From assembly GCA_944331895.1 (NCBI GenBank), contig CALVIX010000002.1, positions 1 to 64,000 on the forward strand: a stretch of 64,000 bases of DNA, read 5' to 3'. Below the pieces are notes generated by a model. It ran no database searches, was not told the origin of the DNA, and saw only the letters and a program-made list of their open reading frames with translations. Shown one piece after another: positions 15,686-24,135 of this stretch. The position numbers and the translations under genes are program-made. The DNA is from an uncultured Bacilli bacterium. Lineage in GTDB: Bacteria > Bacillota_I > Bacilli_A > RF39 > UBA660. Numbering within the stretch: position 1 is the first letter of the stretch; each line of letters begins with the position of its first letter.

Positions 15686-18076
15686 ATGAAGTTAGAGACA
15701 TACTATAGAAAACCTTGTATTATCATTTTAGATGAGAGCCAAAAGAAAAACATTTTAGAAGAGTTAGAACGACAAAAAGAACTATACCATTGTAAATTTT
15801 TGACGATGCGGGAGCTTCTACTCTCATGGTATGGAACTTATGATATAGAAACATTGGTGGCAATCAAAAAAATGAAAGAAGTTTCCCTTTCAAATGCTTT
15901 ATTGATTGCACGTAATTTGCCATGGATCGAAGATAAAAACTATGAAAGTTCTACTTTCAATGAATTAGTTGAATTAAAAAAGAAATTACGTGAATTAGGA
16001 TTATGGAGACAGGATAAGATTCTTTCTTCTTATCTTCATCATAAAAAAATCGTCGTATTAAAGACAAATCTAACGAAGAAAGAAAAGAAAATTTTAGGCG
16101 ATTTGTCACGGGATAATGAAATTATCTATTCTAGTAGGGAAGAGGAGAGAAAAACGTATTCTTATGGAAGCTACGATAGTGTGGAAGATGAAGTCGTTGC
16201 TACATTAGAACAAATTTTGGACTTGTTAAAACAACAAACTGATATCAACCGAATCAAGCTATGGCTTCCTAATTCTGATTATCATACGACGCTTCATCGA
16301 TTGTTTTCTCTTTTTCAAATTCCTCTTGATCTCGTTGATCATAAACCTTTAGATACTTATCCATTCGTACAGAAATATTTGGAATCAAGAGATAAAAACG
16401 ATCATTCTTTAGATGAGTTATCTATAACATCTGCAATCGAAGATGAACTATTTGAACGACTTGTACAAATTGAAAAAGAAACGTTACCGTTGGATCCTCA
16501 AGATCGTTATGAAGCAATTTCTTATTTATGTCATACGAAGTATTATACAAAGCCAAGATATCAAAACTGTGTTAGTGAGATCAGGTCCTTAGAGGAAGCA
16601 AGAGAAGAAGATATCGTATTTGCACTCGGAATGAGTCTAGGATGTACACCTCGTATTGCTAGAGATGACGATTATTTGTCCGATATTGAAAAAGAAATGA
16701 TCGGAGTTGAAACGTCTCAAGAGAAAAATAAAAGAGAAAAAGAAGTGCTGTTAGAACAGATCTTACATACGAAGCATCTATATCTTTCCTATGCTAGAAA
16801 GAGCCGTAGTGGGGAATATGCAGAAAGTCCAGTGATCGATCTTTTAAAAGAGCGTCACATTCTTTTAGAAAACAACACTACATATACATACGATAATGAG
16901 TTATACAACCAATATTTACTCACATGTGCTTGGAATCAATATGTAAAATATCAAGAAAAGACAAAAGAGTTTCAAGATCTATCTTCTCACGTTCCAAACG
17001 TATATCAAACGTATCATCATGAATTTCAAGGAGTCGATGAGAAACAACTTCATCGTTATTTACAGGAACTAACGCTGTCTTATTCTTCGATTCAAACGTT
17101 TTATCAGTGTCAATTCCGATATTATTTAAATCACGTTTTAAAACTTTACGACAAACAAGAAAAGACGACAAGTACGTTACTTGGAAATATCGTCCACGCT
17201 ATTTTATGTAGAGTATTAAAAGAAAAAATAGATGCTTATGACGAAGTGATCGACGACGTTATGAAAGAGTACTATGAAACCTTGAAACTAGAAAAGAGAG
17301 ATTTATTTTATCAAAGAAAATATAAAGAAGAAATCATATCCTTGATCGATATTATAAAAAAACAGCTTGCAAATACGAAATTTGAAGGAACTTACTACGA
17401 AGAGAAGTTTTCTGTTTCCTTCGAACATAAGATTCCAGTAACATTAAAAGGCTTCATCGATAAAGTGATGACACTTACGATCGGAGATTATGAATACGTA
17501 CTGATCATCGATTATAAAACTGGTACGATCGAGACGAACTTTAATCCAGTCATTTACGGATTAAATATGCAACTATTGATCTATTACTATTTACTTTTCA
17601 AAAACAATCCGAACACTCGGTTTGCGGGAATGTACTGGCAAAACATTATGAAAGATCTACTTCCTTACGAAAAAGGAAAAACATATCAAGAGAGAGAAGA
17701 AAGTGCTTATCGATGGAATGGATATACGACTAGAGATCGTGAGATTTTAGATAGAATCGATACAGATTTAGATCACTCTTTTATCCAATCGATGAAATTA
17801 AAAAAAGATGGGACGTATTATCACTATGTCAAAGCGTTAGATGACCATGAACTAGAGAGATTACTTACAATCGTGGAAGATCATATGAAAGAAGCAATCG
17901 AACATATTTTAAAAGCGGATTTTAAGATCAATCCGAAAAAGATAGGGATCGAACAAGATATTACAGGGTGTAGATTTTGTCCATATCGCAATATTTGTTT
18001 CATGCAACGAGAGGACATCGTATCACAAAAAGAGTATAAGAACTTAGAATTTTTGAAGGAAGAAGGCGATTTATAA
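15686..18076 (+). CDS. addB: AddB-like helicase-nuclease subunit
   Basis: A 796-residue protein, shorter than Bacillus AddB (~1160). The N-terminus has no intact Walker A. A C-terminal PD-(D/E)xK nuclease domain starts with L-S-Y-S-S-I-Q-T-F-Y-Q-C (first cluster Cys near residue 475). It continues with G-F-I-D-K-V and I-I-D-Y-K-T-G and ends with C-R-F-C-P-Y-R-N-I-C (~762-771), completing the 4Fe-4S ligands. With AddA it processes double-strand DNA ends for RecA loading. It is followed after one base by addA. Confidence 0.88.
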   Translation: MKLETYYRKPCIIILDESQKKNILEELERQKELYHCKFLTMRELLLSWYGTYDIETLVAIKKMKEVSLSNALLIARNLPWIEDKNYESSTFNELVELKKKLRELGLWRQDKILSSYLHHKKIVVLKTNLTKKEKKILGDLSRDNEIIYSSREEERKTYSYGSYDSVEDEVVATLEQILDLLKQQTDINRIKLWLPNSDYHTTLHRLFSLFQIPLDLVDHKPLDTYPFVQKYLESRDKNDHSLDELSITSAIEDELFERLVQIEKETLPLDPQDRYEAISYLCHTKYYTKPRYQNCVSEIRSLEEAREEDIVFALGMSLGCTPRIARDDDYLSDIEKEMIGVETSQEKNKREKEVLLEQILHTKHLYLSYARKSRSGEYAESPVIDLLKERHILLENNTTYTYDNELYNQYLLTCAWNQYVKYQEKTKEFQDLSSHVPNVYQTYHHEFQGVDEKQLHRYLQELTLSYSSIQTFYQCQFRYYLNHVLKLYDKQEKTTSTLLGNIVHAILCRVLKEKIDAYDEVIDDVMKEYYETLKLEKRDLFYQRKYKEEIISLIDIIKKQLANTKFEGTYYEEKFSVSFEHKIPVTLKGFIDKVMTLTIGDYEYVLIIDYKTGTIETNFNPVIYGLNMQLLIYYYLLFKNNPNTRFAGMYWQNIMKDLLPYEKGKTYQEREESAYRWNGYTTRDREILDRIDTDLDHSFIQSMKLKKDGTYYHYVKALDDHELERLLTIVEDHMKEAIEHILKADFKINPKKIGIEQDITGCRFCPYRNICFMQREDIVSQKEYKNLEFLKEEGDL

Positions 18077-18077
18077 G

Positions 18078-21000
18078 ATGCACTTTACGGAAGAACAACA
18101 ACAAGCAATCTATGAAACCGGGCATAATATTATCGTCAGTGCGGGAGCGGGAAGTGGTAAAACCGCTGTATTAACGGAAAGAATTATCGAAAAGTTGAAA
18201 TCGGGAATTTCTCTTTCCGAACTCGTTGTTTTAACTTTTACAAATGCTGCTGCGTTTGAGATGAAAGAACGCGTTCGGAAGAAACTCGTAAAAGAAGTAG
18301 AAAATGGGAATGCCGCACTCGCATCACAGTTAGATTTACTCGATACAGCTGACATCTGTACATTTGATAGCTATAGTTTAGGCCTCGTAAAAAAGTATCA
18401 CTATCTATTAGGTCTTGAAAAAGAGGTAAATATTTGCGATAATGTCATGATCGAAAGCAAGAAAAAAGAATTGATGGATGACGTATTTAAAGAACTATTC
18501 GAGGAAGAAGATCCGTGCTTTCTAGCATTCGTGGATACGTTTACTTTGAAAAGTGATCAGAAGTTGCAATCGGCGATGCTAACGATGTATCGTAAGTTAG
18601 AGACGATTCAAAAGAAAGATGAGTTTTTAGATACTTACGAAAAAACACATTATAATCCTTCCTTCGAAGAAAAACTGATTCGTGATTATACAAAGGTAAT
18701 TCTAAGAGAAAAAGAGTCTATGCTCGGACTTTTAGAGCAGATGGAAAATGTCATACATAACGAAGTTTTAAGAGACTGGTATGAAAAATTGCATATGGTT
18801 TTAGAGCCTCTTATACATGCCGATACTTATGATGAAATCGTAGCTTTATTACCTAAATCACTACCAAGTATGACAGCAAGTAAAAAAGTAGAGGACGAAG
18901 AGAAGGAAGAAGTAAAAAAGTATTACGATCCTATGAAAAAATACTATCAAACGATAAAAGAGTTGTGCGATTATGAAAGTGCATCCGATATCATTGACGA
19001 ATATCGAAGTACGAAAGAGAGTGCGCAAGCAGTGATCAAAATTTTAAAACGGTTCGAAGAAAAACTGATGCAACTCAAAAGAAAGTATCAGGTATTTGAG
19101 TTTAGCGACATTACTCGTTTTGGAGTATTACTTTTTGAAAAATATCCAGAAATCAGGAAACAATATCAATCGAAGATCAAAGAAATTATGATCGATGAAT
19201 ATCAAGATACGAACGATGTTGGAGATTATTTCATTTCTCTCATCGCCAACAATAATATTTATATGGTAGGAGATGTGAAACAATCGATCTATAGTTTTCG
19301 TAATGCCAATCCCTCTCTCTTTATGGAAAAATATAAAGCTTATCAAGATCCAAGTGTAGGATGTAAGATCGATCTCATGAAAAACTTTCGCTCAAGGAGA
19401 GAAGTTTTATCTTCGATCAACTTTTTGTTCGAACGGTGGATGAACGAAAGACTAGGTGGAGTCAATTATAATGAAGGGCACGAGATGATCTTTGGCAATA
19501 CTTCATACGAAGAAAAAGGTGCGAGCAATGTCGATCATCAGTTGGAGATTCTAGATTATGCACACCTCGATCATAGTTACCGAAAAGAAGAGATCGAAGC
19601 ATTTTTAATCGCATCTGACATTGCGAAAAAAATAAAAGGGCACTATCCCATCTTCGATATGAAAGAAGGGAAAATAAGAAATTTAGAGTACCGCGATATT
19701 ACGATACTTATGGATCGTAAGACAAACTTTGATTTATATAAGAAAATATTTACATATTTACAAATACCGATGAATATTCATAAAGAAGATGGCTTCGTGA
19801 TTTCGGATGAGATTTTTGTCTTGCATAGTATTCTTACAATTTTAACATGCATGCAAAAAAAAGATTACAACAGTACGACATTTCGTCACCATGTCATGGG
19901 AGTACTTCGCAGTTTTCTATTTTCCTATCCAGATGAAGAAATCTTTTCATTGTTTTTAGATGTAAAAGAAAATAACATTTCATTTTATCAGGCATGGAAA
20001 GAAAAAGAATCGTTTGCAGAATCTTTTTCCAAGATAAAAGAAGTATATCAGTTGCTATCGACGCTTTCTTTAGAACAACTTTTAAGAAAAATTCTAGAGA
20101 CGTTTTGTTTTTATGAAAAGTTAATGACAAAAACAGATGTCGCTTTAACGCATGCAAAGATGGAGTACTGTCTTACTTTAGCGCAGTCTTTAGAAAAACT
20201 CGGATATAATCTATCACAGTTTACAGACTATTTTAAAACCGCATACGAAGAGAAAATCGACGTTCAATTTCAAATGGGAAAAGAGACGCAGAATGCAGTA
20301 CAATTGATGACGATTCATAAATCGAAAGGATTAGAGTTCCCACTTTGCTATTACAGTGGTCTATATAAGACATTTTCTAAGGAAGACTTTAAGGATCGTT
20401 ACTTGTTGAATCAAACGTACGGGATTGTTTTACCAGTATGGAGAGAAGGACTCAAAGATACGATTTTAAAAACACTCGTAAAAGAAGAGTATTACGAGAA
20501 AGATATCTCCGAAAAGATTCGTTTATTTTACGTTGCGACGACACGTGCGAAAGAAAAGATGATCATAGTAGCACCTCTACAGGATTACGAGCAAGAAATC
20601 GACGATACGACGGATGCGAATAAACTTAGATATCGAAGTTTTCTAGATATGTTAATATCGATTAAAAACGCATTAAAACCATATTGTCGTAGTGTAAGCC
20701 TAGATGATACTTCTCGTACTCATGATTACGATAAAATGCCAGCTATCGAAAGGACAAGTGAAGTAAAAAAACCATTTACATACTTTGATTACAAAGGAAA
20801 AAAAGAAGAAAAACAAAGAGGAAGATATTCTAAAAAAAGTACCTTGCCCGACTTAAAAGAAAGAGAAATGATGGAAAAAGGAACAGAATTTCATAGGTTT
20901 TTAGAATTGATCGATTGGAACGATAGGGAAAAATTTTATAAAACACATCATATAGATTCATCTGTTGTAAAATGGATCGAACAATTTTTTCAAGCACCAT

Positions 21001-21257
21001 TTTTAAAAGAGGTGAAACCAATTGAGATCTACCGGGAATACGAATTTACCGACGAAGGTAGACATGGTGTGATCGATTTAATGGTGGAAACAAAAGATAG
21101 ATTTATGATTGTCGATTACAAATTAAAGAATATCGATGCTAAAAGTTACGATGAACAATTAAATGGATATCGTACCTATTTAAAAAAGATCACAGATAAA
21201 GAAATTAAATGTTATTTGTATTCCATTATAGATGGAATCTATCGTGAAATAAAATAG
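18078..21257 (+). CDS. addA: ATP-dependent helicase/nuclease subunit A
   Basis: A 1059-residue UvrD-type helicase fused to a nuclease. Motif I is S-A-G-A-G-S-G-K-T (21-29), motif II I-D-E-Y-Q-D-T (~371), motif III-like G-D-V-K-Q-S-I-Y-S-F-R, and a late V-A-T-T-R-A-K-E motif. The C-terminal nuclease reads H-G-V-I-D-L-M...I-V-D-Y-K-L-K-N (~996-1020). It is about 150 residues shorter than Bacillus AddA, mostly in the linker regions. It acts with AddB in recombinational repair. Confidence 0.95.
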   Translation: MHFTEEQQQAIYETGHNIIVSAGAGSGKTAVLTERIIEKLKSGISLSELVVLTFTNAAAFEMKERVRKKLVKEVENGNAALASQLDLLDTADICTFDSYSLGLVKKYHYLLGLEKEVNICDNVMIESKKKELMDDVFKELFEEEDPCFLAFVDTFTLKSDQKLQSAMLTMYRKLETIQKKDEFLDTYEKTHYNPSFEEKLIRDYTKVILREKESMLGLLEQMENVIHNEVLRDWYEKLHMVLEPLIHADTYDEIVALLPKSLPSMTASKKVEDEEKEEVKKYYDPMKKYYQTIKELCDYESASDIIDEYRSTKESAQAVIKILKRFEEKLMQLKRKYQVFEFSDITRFGVLLFEKYPEIRKQYQSKIKEIMIDEYQDTNDVGDYFISLIANNNIYMVGDVKQSIYSFRNANPSLFMEKYKAYQDPSVGCKIDLMKNFRSRREVLSSINFLFERWMNERLGGVNYNEGHEMIFGNTSYEEKGASNVDHQLEILDYAHLDHSYRKEEIEAFLIASDIAKKIKGHYPIFDMKEGKIRNLEYRDITILMDRKTNFDLYKKIFTYLQIPMNIHKEDGFVISDEIFVLHSILTILTCMQKKDYNSTTFRHHVMGVLRSFLFSYPDEEIFSLFLDVKENNISFYQAWKEKESFAESFSKIKEVYQLLSTLSLEQLLRKILETFCFYEKLMTKTDVALTHAKMEYCLTLAQSLEKLGYNLSQFTDYFKTAYEEKIDVQFQMGKETQNAVQLMTIHKSKGLEFPLCYYSGLYKTFSKEDFKDRYLLNQTYGIVLPVWREGLKDTILKTLVKEEYYEKDISEKIRLFYVATTRAKEKMIIVAPLQDYEQEIDDTTDANKLRYRSFLDMLISIKNALKPYCRSVSLDDTSRTHDYDKMPAIERTSEVKKPFTYFDYKGKKEEKQRGRYSKKSTLPDLKEREMMEKGTEFHRFLELIDWNDREKFYKTHHIDSSVVKWIEQFFQAPFLKEVKPIEIYREYEFTDEGRHGVIDLMVETKDRFMIVDYKLKNIDAKSYDEQLNGYRTYLKKITDKEIKCYLYSIIDGIYREIK

Positions 21258-21275
21258 AACAAAAGAAGTAAAATA

Positions 21276-21284
21276 TGATATAAT
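21276..21284 (+). promoter_or_regulatory. Extended -10 promoter of the DUF368-uppP operon
   Basis: TGA-TATAAT, 29 bases before the start codon. Confidence 0.65.
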
Positions 21285-21313
21285 GAATAAGTCAAAATAA
21301 AAGGAGTGATATC

Positions 21314-22189
21314 ATGAATAAAATAAAAGAAAACGTCATTCTTGGAGTAAAGGGGTTTATCATGGGAATTGCCAATATTATTCCAGGGGTCAGTGGAGGA
21401 ACGCTTGCTTTAACGCTCGGGATTTATGAACGATTTATTGGAGCGATTAGTCACTTCTTTTCTAACTTAAAAGAAAACATCAAATTCTTATTGCCGATTG
21501 CGATCGGACTATGTCTTGCGATCTTATCGATGAGTCGAGTGATCGATTATTCATATGAACAATTTCCAATCCCAACGACGTTATTTTTCGTAGGACTTGT
21601 AATCGGTGGCATTCCGATGTTATATCACAAGGTAAAAGGGAAAAAAGAAGGGAAACATATTTCTAGCTGGATCATCCTTCTTATGACTTTTTCACTTGTT
21701 ATCGTAATGGCATTTGCAGATCAATTATTTGGTACGACAGCAAAAGTAAATTTGAATGGACTAGACCTTTGGGGATACTTGATTCTATTTTGCGTCGGAG
21801 TGATTGCAGCAGCAACGATGGTAATACCAGGGGTAAGTGGTTCTTTAGTATTGATGTTACTCGGATATTATTATCCTATTTTAAAGATTGTAAAAGCCCT
21901 TACGAAATTTGAAAATTTAGGAGAGAATATCGTGATTGCCGGAGTCTTTGGTGTCGGGGTACTCGTTGGAATCGTGCTGATTTCTAAAATAATTGAATTT
22001 TTACTCAAGAAGTTTGAAACGAAAACATATTATGGAGTGCTAGGTTTTATTTTTGCAAGCGTTCTTGCGATTCCAATTTCTACTTATAATGAAGTAGAAA
22101 ATCTAGTATTTTCCATACCACAAGTTTTCATAGGAATCATTATGATGGCAATTGGAGGAATAATTGCCTATAAGTTAGGAGATGAATAA
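21314..22189 (+). CDS. DUF368 family membrane protein (undecaprenyl phosphate translocase type)
   Basis: A 291-residue polytopic membrane protein with the duplicated DUF368 signature: I-I-P-G-V-S-G-G-T-L-A near residue 27 and V-I-P-G-V-S-G-S-L near residue 175. DUF368 proteins (PopT) have been reported to flip undecaprenyl phosphate back across the membrane. The gene sits in an operon with uppP, which makes undecaprenyl phosphate from the diphosphate. This supports a role in recycling the lipid carrier for wall synthesis. The RBS AAGGAG precedes the ATG. Confidence 0.9.
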   Translation: MNKIKENVILGVKGFIMGIANIIPGVSGGTLALTLGIYERFIGAISHFFSNLKENIKFLLPIAIGLCLAILSMSRVIDYSYEQFPIPTTLFFVGLVIGGIPMLYHKVKGKKEGKHISSWIILLMTFSLVIVMAFADQLFGTTAKVNLNGLDLWGYLILFCVGVIAAATMVIPGVSGSLVLMLLGYYYPILKIVKALTKFENLGENIVIAGVFGVGVLVGIVLISKIIEFLLKKFETKTYYGVLGFIFASVLAIPISTYNEVENLVFSIPQVFIGIIMMAIGGIIAYKLGDE

Positions 22190-22190
22190 C

Positions 22191-23006
22191 ATGCTTTGGA
22201 TCGAAGTTATTATTTTGGGAATCGTGCAAGGAATTGCTGAATTCTTGCCGATTTCTTCTTCTGCTCATTTGATTATTTTTCGAGATGTCTTTGGAATTGG
22301 AAGTGGAATTGGAAGCAATATTTCAATGACGTTTGATATCGCGTTACATTTAGGAACCTTACTTGCGATTTTGATTTACTTTTTTAAAGATTTCTGGAAG
22401 ATTTTAATGAATGGATTTACAAAACCAAAAACGACAGATGGAAAACTTATGTGGTTTATCTTAATTGCGACGATTCCTGCAGCCATTTTTGGAGTATTAT
22501 TTGAAGAGACGATCGAGGAATTACTCCGCGGTAACTTTATCCTAATCGCCTGTGCTCTTATCTTCATGGGAATTATCATCTATTTAGCGGATGTATATTT
22601 TAAGCAGAAAAAAACATTCGAGGATATGAAGTGGACGGATGCTCTCGTGATTGGGTGTGCTCAAGTATTTGCTTTAATTCCAGGTTTTTCGAGAAGTGGT
22701 ACGACGATTTCAGCTGCTCGTGCGATGAAATTAAATCGTGAAGACGCTGCAAAATTTTCTTTCTACTTATCAGCCCCTGTTATCTTTGGAGCATCTTTCT
22801 TAACACTACTCAAAGATAATACAGTGTCACTTATAGCATCTAATGTTGGAATTTTTGCGATTGGAATTTTAGTTGCATTTATTACTGGACTTTTATGTAT
22901 TGAATTTTTAATGAAATATATTAAAAAACACGATTTCAAAATTTTCATGTGGTACCGTGTTGCAATGGGAATTATCGTTCTTTTATGGACGTTATTCGTA
23001 TTATAG
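22191..23006 (+). CDS. uppP: Undecaprenyl-diphosphatase
   Basis: A 271-residue BacA/UppP family membrane phosphatase that converts undecaprenyl diphosphate to the monophosphate carrier. It shows the two catalytic signatures: G-I-A-E-F-L-P-I-S-S-S-A-H near the N-terminus and P-G-F-S-R-S-G-T-T-I in the second half. The ATG at 22191 is preferred because AGGAGAT lies 7 bases upstream; an in-frame ATG at 22182 sits on top of that site. It is preceded by DUF368. Confidence 0.96.
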   Translation: MLWIEVIILGIVQGIAEFLPISSSAHLIIFRDVFGIGSGIGSNISMTFDIALHLGTLLAILIYFFKDFWKILMNGFTKPKTTDGKLMWFILIATIPAAIFGVLFEETIEELLRGNFILIACALIFMGIIIYLADVYFKQKKTFEDMKWTDALVIGCAQVFALIPGFSRSGTTISAARAMKLNREDAAKFSFYLSAPVIFGASFLTLLKDNTVSLIASNVGIFAIGILVAFITGLLCIEFLMKYIKKHDFKIFMWYRVAMGIIVLLWTLFVL

Positions 23007-23029
23007 AGATTGAGATAATCTCTTTTTTT
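23002..23029 (+). repeat. 28-bp direct repeat, copy 1 (uppP terminator)
   Basis: The sequence contains the hairpin AGAGATT-GAGAT-AATCTCT and seven T. An identical 28-bp copy lies at 24082-24109, exactly 1080 bp away, so the pair brackets the pilin gene. It functions as the uppP terminator. Confidence 0.9.
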
Positions 23030-23065
23030 GTGCTTGAAAACGTGTAAAAACAAAAGAAAAATCAC

Positions 23066-23097
23066 TTGACAAATTTGCTTGGGGGGGGGGGTATAAT
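23066..23097 (+). promoter_or_regulatory. Promoter with an 11-G homopolymer in the spacer (candidate phase-variable switch)
   Basis: TTGACA (23066-23071) and TATAAT (23092-23097) are both perfect consensus boxes separated by 20 bases, of which the last 11 are G (23081-23091). A 17-base spacer would need 8 G. Slippage in the G-run would change the spacer and therefore promoter strength. As given, the spacer is too long for strong sigma-A activity. Confidence 0.75.
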
Positions 23098-23142
23098 TCT
23101 ATTATAGAATAGGAAGTGTCAAATAGTTAGGGAGGTAACAAT

Positions 23143-24027
23143 ATGAATGATACAAAAGGATTTACGTTGATTGAATTGTTAGCAGTGATCGTGATATTAG
23201 CGGTAATTGCGTTGATTGCGACACCACTTATCATGAACGTCATTGACGAAGCAAGAATGGGTGCAGCAGAAGACTCAATGAATCATTATATCGACGCAGT
23301 TGAACTATCTCTAGTGAGAGCAGAGGTAACTAGCCAGGAGAATGGCAATAGCTCGATTGATGGACTTTACGAAACTAAAGACGGTAATTTATATATGGAT
23401 GGAAATAAAAAGTTTGATGTAGAGGTAAAAGGAACAGCGCCAGCAGATGGTAGCGAAATTTACATCAAAGACAAAAAAATAGTAAATGCTCACTTTACTT
23501 TTTCTGGATATCAGATGAATTATACAAAACCTGGTGAAAACTTGTTATTAGGAACCAAAACAATGGAGCACAATGATGAAGTTTTTGTAATCGACGGAGA
23601 AATGATAGACGAAACTATGGATGGCAATAAAGTATTAAAAACCAGTGGAGCTTGGCGCGGCTATAAATTTAGATTTAATAAAGTAGCACCACGTGTTGGA
23701 ATTAAAGTAGGAGATACTTTAACGTATTCAATTTATGTGAAAACAGATGCAATTCCAACGAAAGATGTTTCATTGGATTTTTATGTTTGGAATGATTCAA
23801 ATAATAGTCTTACATATAGTGGAACAAGAATAAAAACGATTTCAATGGAAGATAGCATGCAATGGCAACAAATTAGTTTTACATTTGTCGTTACAGAAGA
23901 TTTATTAGAAGCAACTGCCATGAGAATTGAATCGGATTATTATGAAAATGAGGATTACACTACTAGTCAAGCCAATGTATTGTTTAGTTCTCCTAAACTA
24001 GAGTTTGGATCAAAAGCAACTCCATAG
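23143..24027 (+). CDS. Type IV pilin-like protein with carbohydrate-binding-like C-terminus
   Basis: A 294-residue prepilin. A short leader M-N-D-T-K-G is cleaved before F-T-L-I-E-L-L-A-V-I-V-I-L-A, the class III signal for the prepilin peptidase, with Glu at +5. After the helical stalk and a short variable section (to ~130), residues ~140-290 form a beta-rich domain. It begins N-L-L-L-G-T, contains V-G-D-T-L-T-Y-S-I-Y-V-K-T-D and ends L-F-S-S-P-K-L-E. That layout is seen in jelly-roll carbohydrate-binding modules and phage tail adhesins. This suggests an adhesive pilus subunit, though the ligand is unknown. It stands alone, with its own promoter and terminator, 28 kb from pilBCD. Confidence 0.85.
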   Translation: MNDTKGFTLIELLAVIVILAVIALIATPLIMNVIDEARMGAAEDSMNHYIDAVELSLVRAEVTSQENGNSSIDGLYETKDGNLYMDGNKKFDVEVKGTAPADGSEIYIKDKKIVNAHFTFSGYQMNYTKPGENLLLGTKTMEHNDEVFVIDGEMIDETMDGNKVLKTSGAWRGYKFRFNKVAPRVGIKVGDTLTYSIYVKTDAIPTKDVSLDFYVWNDSNNSLTYSGTRIKTISMEDSMQWQQISFTFVVTEDLLEATAMRIESDYYENEDYTTSQANVLFSSPKLEFGSKATP

Positions 24028-24043
24028 TGTTTGGTTCAGGAAC

Positions 24044-24073
24044 TTTAATTCTGTGAAATTTCACGGAATTAAA
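24044..24073 (+). repeat. Near-perfect 30-bp palindrome after the pilin gene
   Basis: The 15-base arms TTTAATTCTGTGAAA and TTTCACGGAATTAAA pair fully with one G-U and no loop. There is no T-run directly after. It could be a processing or attenuation hairpin, or a recombination or operator site. The true terminator is the repeat copy just downstream. Confidence 0.7.
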
Positions 24074-24081
24074 ATTAAATG

Positions 24082-24109
24082 TATAGAGATTGAGATAATC
24101 TCTTTTTTT
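24082..24109 (+). repeat. 28-bp direct repeat, copy 2 (pilin terminator)
   Basis: Identical to 23002-23029. It terminates the pilin transcript and is followed immediately by the promoter of the TtcA-like gene. Confidence 0.9.
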
Positions 24110-24110
24110 A

Positions 24111-24119
24111 TGATATGAT
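24111..24119 (+). promoter_or_regulatory. Extended -10 promoter of the TtcA-like gene
   Basis: TGA-TATGAT directly behind the terminator T-run, 16 bases before the start. Confidence 0.55.
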
Positions 24120-24135
24120 AAATGAGGAGGTCGTT

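Noticed and set aside
20438-20623. Antisense and alternate-frame open frames inside addA, fhs, the exporter genes and other large genes
   Set aside because: They lie wholly within strongly supported genes, lack ribosome binding sites and show no recognisable domains.
23081-23091. The G-run as a pure assembly artefact
   Set aside because: Its exact length may be uncertain, but its placement between two perfect promoter boxes before a surface gene makes a functional reading more likely; raw reads would decide.
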